NCBI GenBank assembly: GCA_902634135.1 | Contig: CACPJB010000001.1 | Location: 164,106 to 198,370, forward strand | Direction: 5' to 3' | DNA: 34,265 nucleotides | Source of the DNA: an uncultured Marinoscillum sp. | GTDB taxonomy: Bacteria; Bacteroidota; Bacteroidia; Cytophagales; MED-G16 | Shown: one piece after another, positions 1-9,208 of the stretch | How the letters are laid out: each line of letters opens with the position of its first letter | Numbering within the stretch: the stretch's first letter is position 1 | Notes under the pieces: model-generated | The model's database searches: none | What the model was told of the DNA's origin: nothing | The model's input: the letters and a program-made list of their open reading frames with translations, nothing else | Position numbers and translations under genes: made by a program

Positions 1-1170
1 GTTATCTTTTCTAATTGCTTCTAGATTATTATTGCCATAGTAGTAAAAGAAATGATCTCTTGGTTCCGATTCTTTTCCTTCCAAAATTTCAATAATATTA
101 ACTCCATCTATCTTGTGTTTTGGTAGGCTTACATCAACAATATTTGCAATGGTTGGAAAAATATCAATAGTGGAAGATAGCTGATTTGCTATTTTTCCTT
201 TTGGAATAAAATTTTTCCACATCATTACTGTTGGGACCCTTTGTCCTCCTTCAAAACTTGTTCCTTTACCCTCTCTTAAGCCACCAGTAGAACCAGCATG
301 ATTTCCAAAGTTTAACCAAGGCCCATTATCACTTGTAAATATTACCAATGTATTATCAAGGATATTATTCTCTTCAAGAGAATTTATAATCTCTCCAACT
401 GACCAGTCTAATTCCATCATTAGGTCTCCATATAATCCCTGTTTACTCTTACCAAGAAATTTATCAGATACTGCGATAGGTACATGAGGCATGGAATGTG
501 GCACATACAAGAAAAAAGGATTGTTTTTATTATTATTTATAAACTTCACTGATTCTTCGGTATATAATGTTGTTAGAATTGCTTGATCTTCTAATGTTTT
601 TATCTCTCTTATTTTATCAAAATCCTTAATTAAAGGTAACTGAGGATAGGTCTTTTTTTTCCAGTTTGAAGTATCAGAGATCTGATTTCCATTAAAATCA
701 ACAGGCCACATGTCATTAGAATATGGAATTCCAACGTAAGTATCAAACCCATGATTATTAGGTAAGAATTTTTTATGATGACCTAGATGCCATTTTCCAA
801 ATATCCCTGTTGCATATCCTTTTTCTTTTAACATTTCTGCAATAGTTATTTCATCTTTATGAAGACCGTGATTTGAATAAGGCATTAAAGCTCCACTTAT
901 TCCAATTCTGTTAGGATATGTGCCAGTTAAAAGACCTGCTCTCGATGCACTACATACTGCTTGAGCTGAATAAAAATTTGTAAATAACATCCCTTCATTA
1001 ACCATTTTATCAATGTTAGGAGTTTTGTAATTAATAGCTCCAAAATTTGATATGTCTCCATAGCCGAGATCATCCATGAATATGATGACAATGTTTGGTG
1101 GAGTATTTTTTTTATTATCACTACATGAAAAAAGTATTAAAAAAAATATGTTAATAAAGTATTTCATCAT
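1..1170 (-). CDS. Lipoprotein sulfatase (family S1), 3' end outside window
   Basis: This frame stays open for 390 codons from an ATG at 1170 and runs off the left edge, so the C-terminus is missing. It encodes a type I (formylglycine) sulfatase that would hydrolyse sulfate esters, probably on marine polysaccharides. Visible motifs are MDDLGYGD (metal site, about residues 32-39), the modification site C-S-A-S-R at residues 73-77 (Cys73 is the residue converted to formylglycine), GKWHLGH (about 125-131), PHSMPH and TSDNGP. The N-terminus has a hydrophobic stretch ending in a lipobox, LFSC, with Cys16 as the lipidated residue, so the enzyme is probably membrane-anchored and may face the surface. 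It is divergent from the amylase, with only 33 bp between the two starts. The family is clear; the sulfated substrate cannot be told. Confidence 0.93.
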   Translation of the reverse strand, partial: MMKYFINIFFLILFSCSDNKKNTPPNIVIIFMDDLGYGDISNFGAINYKTPNIDKMVNEGMLFTNFYSAQAVCSASRAGLLTGTYPNRIGISGALMPYSNHGLHKDEITIAEMLKEKGYATGIFGKWHLGHHKKFLPNNHGFDTYVGIPYSNDMWPVDFNGNQISDTSNWKKKTYPQLPLIKDFDKIREIKTLEDQAILTTLYTEESVKFINNNKNNPFFLYVPHSMPHVPIAVSDKFLGKSKQGLYGDLMMELDWSVGEIINSLEENNILDNTLVIFTSDNGPWLNFGNHAGSTGGLREGKGTSFEGGQRVPTVMMWKNFIPKGKIANQLSSTIDIFPTIANIVDVSLPKHKIDGVNIIEILEGKESEPRDHFFYYYGNNNLEAIRKDN

Positions 1171-1203
1171 ATCTATACTTAGTAATTTAGATAAATTTTA
1201 ATT

Positions 1204-4002
1204 ATGAAAATAAGGTATCTTATAATATTATTAATCTTCATATCGAAGATATCTTTCTCTCAGGTTCCATCTGGAAATTGGACTGTGAATCCAGACCCTT
1301 TTCTTGAAAATCAGGAAATTACAATTACAGTTTCAAACATAAATTCTGGTAATTTATCTGGAATAAATGATATTTATTTATGGACTTGGTATTCTAAATA
1401 CGGAGGTGGAAATACTAATGATGATAGTCAATGGAATGGTCAGTGGGGTAATTCTAATGAAAATATGAAGATGATAAAGAATTCTGATGGATCTTTCAGC
1501 TTTACTTTCAATCCTTCAAAATTGTATAGTGACTCCTCAATTGAAACAATTGGTGTACTAGCGAAGGCAAAAGATGGAAATGGGGATAAAAAAACTCAAG
1601 ACTATATTTTTGATGTTGGTATTTTTGATTTATCTCTTAACAATCCAACCTCAAATATTTCAGTTATTGAGTCAGGTGGATCAATAAATGTTGATGCAAC
1701 ATCAAGTGTATTAGTAGATTTTACTCTTAAAAAAAATAATGAGGTCGTAAATGAGAAAAAGAATTCTATCTCATATAACTATATCATTAATAATATTACT
1801 GAAAATAGTACTTATAATTTGAAAGCAGTTGATGTTGAGTCAGGATCTGAGATCTCAAGAGAATTCAGTATAGTTATTAAGCCAAATATTTTGATTGAAA
1901 ATCTTCCATATACTAATATGGAGGATGGGTTAAATGTTTTAAGTAATTCAGTAGTTTTTATTTTAAATGCTCCTGGAAAACAATTTATCAATTTGGTTGG
2001 TTCATTTAACAATTGGGAGATTTTAGATGATTATCTTATGAAGTATGATGAAAATTTAAATAAGTTTTGGATTGAATTATCTGGCCTTAATAAGAAATCT
2101 TATCATTCTTATCAATATTTGGTTGATGGATCTATATACATAGCAGATCCTTATTCAACTATAATACTTGATTCTTATAATGATTCTTATGTATGTAAAA
2201 CTTTAGATTGTGGGTTTTCGACTTTTCCATCATATCCAAAACAAAACAAACATGCAGCTTCAATGTTTAAGATTGATGACGATTTTGATTGGGAGGATGA
2301 TAGTTATCAAAAACCTAAAAAAGAAAACTTAATTATTTATGAACTTCTTATTAGAGATTTTCATGAAGAAAGATCTTTTCAGTCTGTAATATCAAAGTTA
2401 GATTATCTTGAGGGCTTAGGAATTAATGCAATTGAGCTCATGCCAGTAAATGAGTTTGATGGTAATAATAGTTGGGGTTATAATCCTTCTTTTCATATGG
2501 CTATAGATAAAGAATATGGATCCCCAACTAAATTAAAAGAACTTGTTAATGAGGCTCACAAAAGAGGAATAGCTATAATTTTAGATGTAGTTTATAATCA
2601 TGCTACCGGGCAAAATCCTTATTTTAGGTTGTGGAATACAGAAAGTGGAGGTTATGTAGGATCTCCATCATCTGATAACCCATTTTTCCAGATATCTCCA
2701 ATCTCTGAATCATATTTAAACTATTTTAATGATCTGAATCATGATTCTCATTTTGTAAAAAATTATATGAAAAGAATTAATAAATATCTAGTTGAAGAGT
2801 TTCATATTGATGGATTTAGATTTGATTTAACAAAAGGTATGACTAATGAAGTTATTGCTGAAAATTATTCTTCAAACAGGATAAATTATTTAAAAAGTGT
2901 TGCAGATGATATATGGAGTCATACACCCGATACATATATAATATTTGAGCACTTCCAGAATTCTGAGGAAAGGGTTTTTTCAGATTATGGAATTATGTCC
3001 TGGGGAGAGGAAAATTATCAGTATAATGAAGCAACTATGGGATATCCATCTGATTTTACTGGAGTTTCATTTAAGTCTAGAGGCTTTTCTAATCCTACAT
3101 TAGTTGGTTTTATGGAAAGTCATGATAAAGAAAGATTGATGTATAAGAATATAACTTATGGTAACTCAACAGATAATTATGATATAAAAGATTTTAATAA
3201 TTCTTTAGATAGGATGAAAGCAGCAGGTGCATTATTTTTTACAATCCCAGGACCAAAAATGATTTGGCAATTTGGAGAACTTGGTTATGAGAATAGTATT
3301 AATACATGTGAAGACGGTACCTTAAATTCAAATTGTAAGCTATCACCAAAAATATCAGCATTTAAGCTCGGAATGGATCAAGATAATGAGAGAAAGAAAT
3401 TATATGATACATGGTCTAGAATTTTATTATTAAGAAAAACTGAAAAAATATTTAGAACTAGTGAATTTTCTACTAGTTTTTCATCAGATATAAAGCATTT
3501 GCTATTAGAGGATGATAATGCTGGTGATGGTATATCAAAGGTTATTGTCATAGGAAACTTTGGAACAGAAGTAAAAGAAGTTTCTGGACTTATTCTTCCT
3601 GGAGGAATTTGGTACAATATTTTTGCAAATAATCAACTGATTTCCGTTAATGAAACAAATAAATTAACTCTAAGTCCAGGTCAGTTTATAATTTTAGCAG
3701 ATAATAAATCAACTATTAAAGATGAAGAAAATTTATTATTGTCTTCAGCTGAAAAACTTTTTGATTCTGATATAAAAATATATCCCAATCCTTTTCGAAG
3801 CAAACTAACTTTAGAAATAGAAAAAGAATTGGAGCCTCCGTATTTAATATATTTATTTAATTCCTCAGGTAAACTAATCTCATTTAAAACTAGATATACG
3901 TCAAAAATAAATCTTGATTATTCTAGCATATCGGGTGGAATATATAACATGATATTGTATTCTAGAGATAATTATTTTGTAAGAAAACTGATAAAAAAAT
4001 AA
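1204..4002 (+). CDS. Secreted GH13 alpha-amylase family hydrolase with type IX sorting domain
   Basis: This 932-residue protein is an alpha-glucan-acting enzyme. A signal peptide ends near Ser19/Gln20. An Ig-like region (about 20-220) is followed by a CBM48-like early-set module (about 230-330, containing VGSFNNWE) and the GH13 barrel. All four GH13 regions are intact: DVVYNH (461-466), GFRFD with Arg539 and nucleophile Asp541, FEH with acid/base Glu582, and ESHD with His640 and Asp641. The last ~75 residues (starting IYPNPF, ending KLIKK) form a Por/type IX secretion sorting domain, so the enzyme should cross the outer membrane and be released or surface-attached. It could be an amylase, pullulanase or related enzyme; the subfamily is not resolved. 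No SusC/SusD pair adjoins it. It is probably functionally linked to the lipoprotein downstream and the divergent sulfatase. Confidence 0.95.
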   Translation: MKIRYLIILLIFISKISFSQVPSGNWTVNPDPFLENQEITITVSNINSGNLSGINDIYLWTWYSKYGGGNTNDDSQWNGQWGNSNENMKMIKNSDGSFSFTFNPSKLYSDSSIETIGVLAKAKDGNGDKKTQDYIFDVGIFDLSLNNPTSNISVIESGGSINVDATSSVLVDFTLKKNNEVVNEKKNSISYNYIINNITENSTYNLKAVDVESGSEISREFSIVIKPNILIENLPYTNMEDGLNVLSNSVVFILNAPGKQFINLVGSFNNWEILDDYLMKYDENLNKFWIELSGLNKKSYHSYQYLVDGSIYIADPYSTIILDSYNDSYVCKTLDCGFSTFPSYPKQNKHAASMFKIDDDFDWEDDSYQKPKKENLIIYELLIRDFHEERSFQSVISKLDYLEGLGINAIELMPVNEFDGNNSWGYNPSFHMAIDKEYGSPTKLKELVNEAHKRGIAIILDVVYNHATGQNPYFRLWNTESGGYVGSPSSDNPFFQISPISESYLNYFNDLNHDSHFVKNYMKRINKYLVEEFHIDGFRFDLTKGMTNEVIAENYSSNRINYLKSVADDIWSHTPDTYIIFEHFQNSEERVFSDYGIMSWGEENYQYNEATMGYPSDFTGVSFKSRGFSNPTLVGFMESHDKERLMYKNITYGNSTDNYDIKDFNNSLDRMKAAGALFFTIPGPKMIWQFGELGYENSINTCEDGTLNSNCKLSPKISAFKLGMDQDNERKKLYDTWSRILLLRKTEKIFRTSEFSTSFSSDIKHLLLEDDNAGDGISKVIVIGNFGTEVKEVSGLILPGGIWYNIFANNQLISVNETNKLTLSPGQFIILADNKSTIKDEENLLLSSAEKLFDSDIKIYPNPFRSKLTLEIEKELEPPYLIYLFNSSGKLISFKTRYTSKINLDYSSISGGIYNMILYSRDNYFVRKLIKK

Positions 4003-4151
4003 TCTAAAAAATAAAAGGAAAAAGTTTATTGAAATTTATTCTATCAAAATCTTAAAATTAATTGAGATAAAGCCGTTTAAAAAACATATTTATTCTTAAT
4101 TTTTAATAGAATATTTACTATAATTGTCACTTATTACGTGATATTAATTGT

Positions 4152-4187
4152 AATATTTTAAAATATTTTAAACTAAACTAAACTAAA
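4152..4187 (+). promoter_or_regulatory. AT-rich leader with 16-bp palindrome and AAACT tandem repeat
   Basis: The 185-bp gap between the amylase and the lipoprotein holds no gene. Its last part contains a perfect 16-bp palindrome (AATATTTTAAAATATT, 4152-4167) followed directly by three AAACT units that run up to the start codon. I found no clear TAnnTTTG box. The palindrome could be an operator, but in sequence this AT-rich it may be chance. Confidence 0.25.
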
Positions 4188-5369
4188 ATGAAATCAAGAA
4201 AATTTAAATCTTTTCTATTTCTAGTTGTGATGTTTACTGCAATTACATTTAGTTGCGATGATAGCATGCCGGAGCCTATCTACGGAACTAAGCCTACTGT
4301 AGCATTCACCGCGACTCAATCGGCTAGTGATATATTCACTTGGTCTTTCACAAACAGCTCTTCTGGAGCTATTTCTTATAACTGGGATTTTGGTGACGGT
4401 AATGGAACATCAGACGCTAATCCAACGCATACATATACTGGTGCTGGATCATTTACAGTAACTTTGACTGCGACAGCAGCAGGTACTAGTAATGCCATGG
4501 GTTGGAGAACATCTGCGCAACAGTCTGTCCAAATTAATTTGCCTACTTATGATAAAGCTAACGTTACTTTTTCTGTAGACATGAAGAATGCAGGATTGAA
4601 TACGGGAGATGTTGTTAATCTCAATGGAGGCGGCGAATTAGGTGGTTGGTGTGGAGGTTGTAACGTCATGACTGATGACGATGCTGATGGTATATATGAA
4701 ATAACTAAACAACTTACTACTAATTCTTCTTACGAGTACAAGTTTACTATAAATGGTTGGTCTGCTCAGGAGCAGTTTGGTTCAGACGATGATTGTGCTG
4801 CAACTGTAGATGGAACTTATTATAATAGACCTCTAACTTTAGGTAACTTAGAAGAAAATGTAACACTAAATACTGCTTGCTACAACTCTTGTGAAGATTG
4901 TATTGACATTCCTAGTACTTTAGTTGGAACATGGAGACTTGATGGATATAAAGTTGGTCCTGCTGCAGACAACGGGGACTGGTGGACTTTTGATGGTAAT
5001 GGTAGAGATTGTCACAAAGATGATACTTATACTTTCACTTCAGGTGGAGGTTTTGAAATCGATCACGGAAGTGAAACATGGTTAGAAACATGGCAAGGTG
5101 TTGCTGCTGAAGGTTGTGGTGCTCCTGTAGCTCCTCATGTTAACAGCACATCACATACTTATACGCTTGCGGGTAGTACTTTAACTGTTACAGGCGATGG
5201 TGCTTACATCGGACTTGCTAAAGCTCATAACGGAGGTGAAAATGGTGTATCTGGTGGAGCTATCACTTATGAAATTCATGATATTACTGCATCTACTCTC
5301 AAGTTAACACTTGATTATAGCGGTGGTAATGGAACTAATTTCTGGACTTATGATTTAGTTAAGCAGTAA
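4188..5369 (+). CDS. PKD-domain, cysteine-rich carbohydrate-binding-like lipoprotein
   Basis: This 393-residue lipoprotein has the lipobox TFSC (Cys23) followed by two Asp, which resembles the acidic surface-export signal of Bacteroidota lipoproteins. A PKD domain spans about 35-117 (YNWDFGDG at 64-71, HTYT at 81-84). A starch-binding-like early-set module follows at about 124-240, with WCGGC, an acidic DDDADG loop and a YEYKFTINGW strand. The C-terminal ~150 residues begin LVGTWRLDGY and look lipocalin-like. Besides the lipid Cys there are eight more (155, 158, 203, 231, 235, 238, 275, 310), probably forming disulfides. No catalytic motif is seen, so a surface glycan-binding role beside the GH13 enzyme is inferred. 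Codon use is visibly richer in G and C at third positions than in neighbours, perhaps reflecting high expression. A strong terminator follows. Confidence 0.85.
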   Translation: MKSRKFKSFLFLVVMFTAITFSCDDSMPEPIYGTKPTVAFTATQSASDIFTWSFTNSSSGAISYNWDFGDGNGTSDANPTHTYTGAGSFTVTLTATAAGTSNAMGWRTSAQQSVQINLPTYDKANVTFSVDMKNAGLNTGDVVNLNGGGELGGWCGGCNVMTDDDADGIYEITKQLTTNSSYEYKFTINGWSAQEQFGSDDDCAATVDGTYYNRPLTLGNLEENVTLNTACYNSCEDCIDIPSTLVGTWRLDGYKVGPAADNGDWWTFDGNGRDCHKDDTYTFTSGGGFEIDHGSETWLETWQGVAAEGCGAPVAPHVNSTSHTYTLAGSTLTVTGDGAYIGLAKAHNGGENGVSGGAITYEIHDITASTLKLTLDYSGGNGTNFWTYDLVKQ

Positions 5370-5390
5370 TTTATCTAAATTATTCTAATG

Positions 5391-5422
5391 AAAAAGTGAG
5401 AAGAAATTCTCACTTTTTTTTT
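5391..5422. terminator. Strong bidirectional intrinsic terminator
   Basis: A perfect 12-bp stem (5391-5402 with 5407-5418) is closed by a GAAA tetraloop. Nine T follow on the plus strand (5414-5422), and five T end the stem on the minus strand. It lies between two converging genes (stops at 5369 and 5433) and probably ends both transcripts. Confidence 0.9.
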
Positions 5423-5432
5423 GAGCTAATTT

Positions 5433-6548
5433 TTATGAATAATATTTTCTAAGAACTTCAGCAAATCTTTCTACATCTTCAATTTTTCCGGTGCTTATTC
5501 TACACCAGTCATAATATGGCGGAAAAGGTCTGCCAACAAGAATACCTTTATCTTTAAAATGTTTACTGAATTCGTCAATATGAACACCAGTCTTAAAGAA
5601 AGCAAAGTTTGTATATGATTTTACGTAATTAAGTTTTAGCTCATCAAAAACATCATAAAAGATTTCTAGTGCCTCCTTATTCTTATTTAAACTATATTCA
5701 AAAAAACTTTTTTCATCATATGCTGACATAGCAGCATGTGTTGCTAACATATTTGTTCCAGCCATAGTGCACTTTTTTAGCTCATCTATCCTTTCGGAAC
5801 TAGCAATTAAATACCCAATTCTAACTCCTGCTAATCCATAAATTTTTGAGAAGGTTCTAGATACAATTACGTTGTGTCCTTCTTTAACAAGTTTAGTCAT
5901 TGTAGGGTATTCATCGTTAATTGAGTAGTCGTAATAAGCTTCGTCAACAAATACACAAGTTTTCTTTGCTGTTGCAGTGCAGAAGTCTTCTAAGTCATCA
6001 GCTTTTAACATGGTGCCTGTTGGGTTATTAGGATTACATATAAATACCATGCTTGTATTATTTGATGTTCTCCTAGAAATTTCATTTAGGTCATACCTTA
6101 GATTATCATCTAGAGGAACCCAGTTTATTTTACAATCAAACTCTTCAGCATAAGTCATAAGTGCAAGATAAGTAGGTTTGCAAGCAATAATTTCTTTCTT
6201 TTCAATTCCAAAAAGCCTACCAGTAGCACGTAAGCCTTCGTTCGAACCTCCAGTAACTAGTACCATGCTTGGGTCTACTCCCTCTCTCTCTGCAATCTTT
6301 TTCTCTAGTTCTGTTACTCTATTGTAGGGGTATCTGCATGCTTCATCAAATGCATCTATAATTGCTTTTCTTACTTTTGGTGATGGACCATAGGGATTTT
6401 CATTAGAACTTAATTTTATTACATTATTTTCTTGATTTAAGGTTTTAGAATTAATCTCAAGGTCTTTGCTAATTCCTGTGAGAGGAAGTGTAACTCCAGA
6501 GACTCCTAGTAGTTTTAATAAATTTCTTCTTGTAATTTGATTGTTCAT
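5433..6548 (-). CDS. Tat-signal class I/II aminotransferase, HisC-like
   Basis: This PLP-dependent fold-type I aminotransferase resembles histidinol-phosphate aminotransferase. The frame opens at 6581, but the ATG at 6548 is preferred because it puts a twin-arginine signal (TRRNLLKLLG) at residues 6-15; from there the protein has 371 residues. Conserved points are SSNENPYGPSP near the start, CNPNNPTGT, VDEAYYDY (PLP-binding Asp), SRTFSKIYGLAG with Schiff-base Lys235, and RISTGK near the end (carboxylate-binding Arg). All essential residues are present. The Tat signal implies folding with PLP in the cytoplasm and export to the periplasm, which argues against a plain role in histidine synthesis. 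No his genes are nearby. The gene is divergent from an S9 peptidase. The substrate is unknown. Confidence 0.9.
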   Translation of the reverse strand: MNNQITRRNLLKLLGVSGVTLPLTGISKDLEINSKTLNQENNVIKLSSNENPYGPSPKVRKAIIDAFDEACRYPYNRVTELEKKIAEREGVDPSMVLVTGGSNEGLRATGRLFGIEKKEIIACKPTYLALMTYAEEFDCKINWVPLDDNLRYDLNEISRRTSNNTSMVFICNPNNPTGTMLKADDLEDFCTATAKKTCVFVDEAYYDYSINDEYPTMTKLVKEGHNVIVSRTFSKIYGLAGVRIGYLIASSERIDELKKCTMAGTNMLATHAAMSAYDEKSFFEYSLNKNKEALEIFYDVFDELKLNYVKSYTNFAFFKTGVHIDEFSKHFKDKGILVGRPFPPYYDWCRISTGKIEDVERFAEVLRKYYS

Positions 6549-6612
6549 AAGGATAAAATTTTTACTTTTAAATAATAACAATTAACTGAATAATTTAAAT
6601 ATAGTAAATAAT

Positions 6613-8643
6613 ATGGAAACTAAAATGAAGAAATCTTTTTTGAAATTTATACCACTAATATTTTTCTCAATTTCACTAAATGCACAGCTAAGTAAAAAAT
6701 TTGAGCCTATAGATATTTTTGATATAGAGTATGTGTCAAGCCCTGAAATATCACCTCAAGGAGATAAAATTCTATTCTTAAGAAATTTTAAAGATATCAT
6801 GACTGACAAAAATTTATCAAACCTATGGGTGGTGAATTTCGATGGGAGTGATATGAGGCCAATTACTACAGGGAATCATAATGCATCATCTCCAAAATGG
6901 TCAAATTCAGGAAAAATGTTTACCTATAAGTCTAATGAAGATGGTAAATCTCAATTGTATTTATATAATTTGGAAAATAATTCTACACAGAAACTTACCA
7001 ACATGCAATCCTCAATAGGGAATGTTGAATGGTCAACTGATGACAAATATCTTCTTTTCAACTCTTTTGTTGAGAAGGTAGATGGTAAGATGATAAAGAT
7101 GCCAAAGAAGCCTAAAGGTGCAGACTGGAATTCCCCTCCAATTGAAATTGATGATATGGTGTATCGTTATGATGGGGGTGGATATAGAAGACCTGGTAAT
7201 AATCAAATATTTATACTTCCTATTGAAGGAGGAACTGCTAGACAAGTAAGTATGCTTGATAAAAATCCAAGTTCAGCGGTTTGGTTAGATAGTGATAATG
7301 TTCTTTTTTCAGCTAATCTTAATGAAAACTCTGATTTTGAGCCAAATAATTCAGATATTCATTTACTTAATATAAAATCTGGAGAATCAAAACAACTGAC
7401 TACTAGATCTGGTCCAGATCGTTCACCAATTGTATCTCCTGATGGTAGCAAAATAGCTTATTTGGGATATGATGATAAATTTTTAGGCTATCAACAAAAT
7501 TCCTTATATATCATGGATACTAATGGTGGAAATGTAAAACTTATTTCTGATGGATTTGATAGAAATATTAGTAATATAAACTGGATGAGAGACGGTAAGG
7601 GCCTGTACTTCCAGTACGATACTGAGGGTATGACCAAGATAGCTAGTATTAGTCTAAGTGGTAAGGTGAAAGATATTGTAGATGAGCTTGGAGGTTTATC
7701 TTTAGGAAGACCTTATAGTGGCGGATCGTATTCTGTATCTAGTTCTGGAAGATATGCGTTTACTTATGGAAATGTTTATAACCCAGCGGATTTGTCTGTT
7801 GGTTATAACGGATCAAAAAATAGATTAACTGATTTAAATAAAGATCTTTTTGATTATAAGAAATTAGGAAAAGTTGAAGAGGTATGGTACGAGTCATCAT
7901 ATGATGGTAAAAAAATACAAGGATGGTTAGTCTATCCACCAGAGTTTGATTCATCAAAAAAATACCCTTTGATACTAGAGATTCATGGGGGTCCATTTAC
8001 TAATTATGGTTTTAGATTCTCAGCTGAAGTGCAGTTATTTGCTAGTAAGGGGTACTTTGTCTTATACACAAACCCTAGGGGAAGTACAAGCTACGGAAAA
8101 GATTTTGCTAACCTTATTCACCATAATTATCCAAGTCAAGATTATGATGATCTAATTTCCGGTGTTGATCATGTAGCGGATAGAAATTATATTGATGAAA
8201 ATAATCTTTTTGTAACTGGTGGTAGTGGAGGAGGGGTACTTACTTCTTGGGTAATTGGAAAAACTGATAAATTTAAAGCTGCAGTTGTAGCTAAGCCAGT
8301 AATAAATTGGTACAGTTTTGTACTATATGCGGACAATATTTCATTTTTCTATAAGTACTGGTTCCCTGGAATGCCTTGGGATAATTTAGAAGAGTACATG
8401 AAGAGGTCCCCTATATCATATGTTGGAAATGTGACTACACCTACTATGCTCTTAACTGGTGAAGATGATTACAGGACTCCGATTGCTGAAAGTGAACAAT
8501 TTTATGCAGGATTAAAATTAAATAAGGTAGAGTCTATGCTTGTACGTATTCCAGGTGCAAGTCATGGAATTGCAGCAAGACCAAGTAATTTAATTGCAAA
8601 GGTAAATGCAATTACTGCTTGGTTTGATAAGTATAAAAAATAA
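6613..8643 (+). CDS. Secreted S9 family serine peptidase (acylaminoacyl/prolyl-oligopeptidase type)
   Basis: This 676-residue peptidase has a signal peptide ending near SLNA|Q. An in-frame ATG at 6625 (MKKSFLKF) is an equally good or better start. An N-terminal beta-propeller built of TolB/WD40-like repeats spans about 30-390. The alpha/beta-hydrolase domain follows, with EIHGGP, nucleophile Ser538 in GGSGGG, probable Asp619 in DDYRTP and His651 in ASHG, giving a complete triad. The arrangement fits the S9C-like group, which cleaves short peptides or N-blocked residues, probably in the periplasm as part of protein scavenging. Its stop lies 1 bp from the stop of the converging YbjQ gene, with no terminator between. 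A second S9 peptidase lies about 0.6 kb downstream but differs in its propeller and is not a recent copy. Confidence 0.93.
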   Translation: METKMKKSFLKFIPLIFFSISLNAQLSKKFEPIDIFDIEYVSSPEISPQGDKILFLRNFKDIMTDKNLSNLWVVNFDGSDMRPITTGNHNASSPKWSNSGKMFTYKSNEDGKSQLYLYNLENNSTQKLTNMQSSIGNVEWSTDDKYLLFNSFVEKVDGKMIKMPKKPKGADWNSPPIEIDDMVYRYDGGGYRRPGNNQIFILPIEGGTARQVSMLDKNPSSAVWLDSDNVLFSANLNENSDFEPNNSDIHLLNIKSGESKQLTTRSGPDRSPIVSPDGSKIAYLGYDDKFLGYQQNSLYIMDTNGGNVKLISDGFDRNISNINWMRDGKGLYFQYDTEGMTKIASISLSGKVKDIVDELGGLSLGRPYSGGSYSVSSSGRYAFTYGNVYNPADLSVGYNGSKNRLTDLNKDLFDYKKLGKVEEVWYESSYDGKKIQGWLVYPPEFDSSKKYPLILEIHGGPFTNYGFRFSAEVQLFASKGYFVLYTNPRGSTSYGKDFANLIHHNYPSQDYDDLISGVDHVADRNYIDENNLFVTGGSGGGVLTSWVIGKTDKFKAAVVAKPVINWYSFVLYADNISFFYKYWFPGMPWDNLEEYMKRSPISYVGNVTTPTMLLTGEDDYRTPIAESEQFYAGLKLNKVESMLVRIPGASHGIAARPSNLIAKVNAITAWFDKYKK

Positions 8644-8644
8644 T

Positions 8645-8959
8645 TTATTTAAGCTTTACTGCTGTCCCATATGCGAGTAATTCAGAAGCTCCAGCCATCA
8701 TGACTGAAGTCTGAAACCTTATACATATCACTGCGTCAGCCCCTAAATTATTTGCATCCTCAATCATTCTTTGTAGAGCTTGTTCTCTGGCATCTGCCTG
8801 GAGTCTTGTGTATTCAGCTACTTCGCCACCTATTAAGTTTTTGAATGCTGCAAGAATGTCATTTCCAACATTTCTTGTTCTCACAGTACTGCCTCTAGCT
8901 ATGCCAAGTGTTTCATCTACTGAGTGACCAGGAATATCATTAGTTGTTGATAATTTCAT
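8645..8959 (-). CDS. YbjQ/UPF0145 family heavy-metal-binding-domain protein
   Basis: This small protein of about 104 residues matches the YbjQ (UPF0145) family over its full length. It has an STT start, a GSTVRTRNVGNDI segment, an IGGEVAEYT segment, a helix rich in Ala/Arg/Glu, LGADAVICIRF and a final YGTAVKLK. The frame is open upstream to 9040, but the added residues are not family-like and would cover the tRNA promoter, so the ATG at 8959 is preferred. The family forms pentamers in known structures and its function is unsettled; 'heavy-metal binding' is a name more than a proven role. No signal peptide is seen, so it is probably cytoplasmic. Confidence 0.88.
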   Translation of the reverse strand: MKLSTTNDIPGHSVDETLGIARGSTVRTRNVGNDILAAFKNLIGGEVAEYTRLQADAREQALQRMIEDANNLGADAVICIRFQTSVMMAGASELLAYGTAVKLK

Positions 8960-9027
8960 GTATAAATATATAAAAATTCTATTATTAATCTTTTTACAAA
9001 GGCTTGTTTTACAAAGATTTTCTTTTA

Positions 9028-9035
9028 TAAATTTG
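9028..9035 (+). promoter_or_regulatory. Bacteroidota -7 element for tRNA-Pro
   Basis: TAAATTTG matches the Bacteroidota consensus TAnnTTTG exactly. It would place transcription start at about 9042, six bases before the tRNA. A TTG at 9004-9006 is 21 bp upstream, a little far for the usual -33 element. Confidence 0.55.
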
Positions 9036-9047
9036 CACACTTAATCT

Positions 9048-9122
9048 CGGGGTGTAGCGTAGCCCGGTTATCGCGCCTCGTTTGGGACGAGGAGGTCGCA
9101 GGTTCGAATCCTGCCACCCCGA
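9048..9122 (+). tRNA. tRNA-Pro (anticodon UGG)
   Basis: A 75-nt cloverleaf. The acceptor stem pairs CGGGGTG (9048-9054) with CACCCCG (9115-9121), with discriminator A at 9122. The anticodon stem is CCTCG/CGAGG and the loop TTTGGGA carries anticodon TGG. The T arm is GCAGG-TTCGAAT-CCTGC. The 3' CCA is not encoded. Confidence 0.96.
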
Positions 9123-9208
9123 CAGATTAAATTCCTCTCTAATAATTTCAGTTTTTTATTTATTCTTATTTATTTCTATCTTGATATTCTAAACTTGATT
9201 AATAAATT

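Noticed and set aside
927-1121. Short 64-codon minus-strand frame inside the sulfatase
   Set aside because: It overlaps the sulfatase in another frame and its sequence has no family features; the sulfatase frame carries the CSASR and MDDLGYGD motifs.
8960-9040. Upstream extension of the YbjQ-family gene
   Set aside because: The added 27 residues are Lys/Cys-rich and unlike the family, and would cover the tRNA-Pro promoter.
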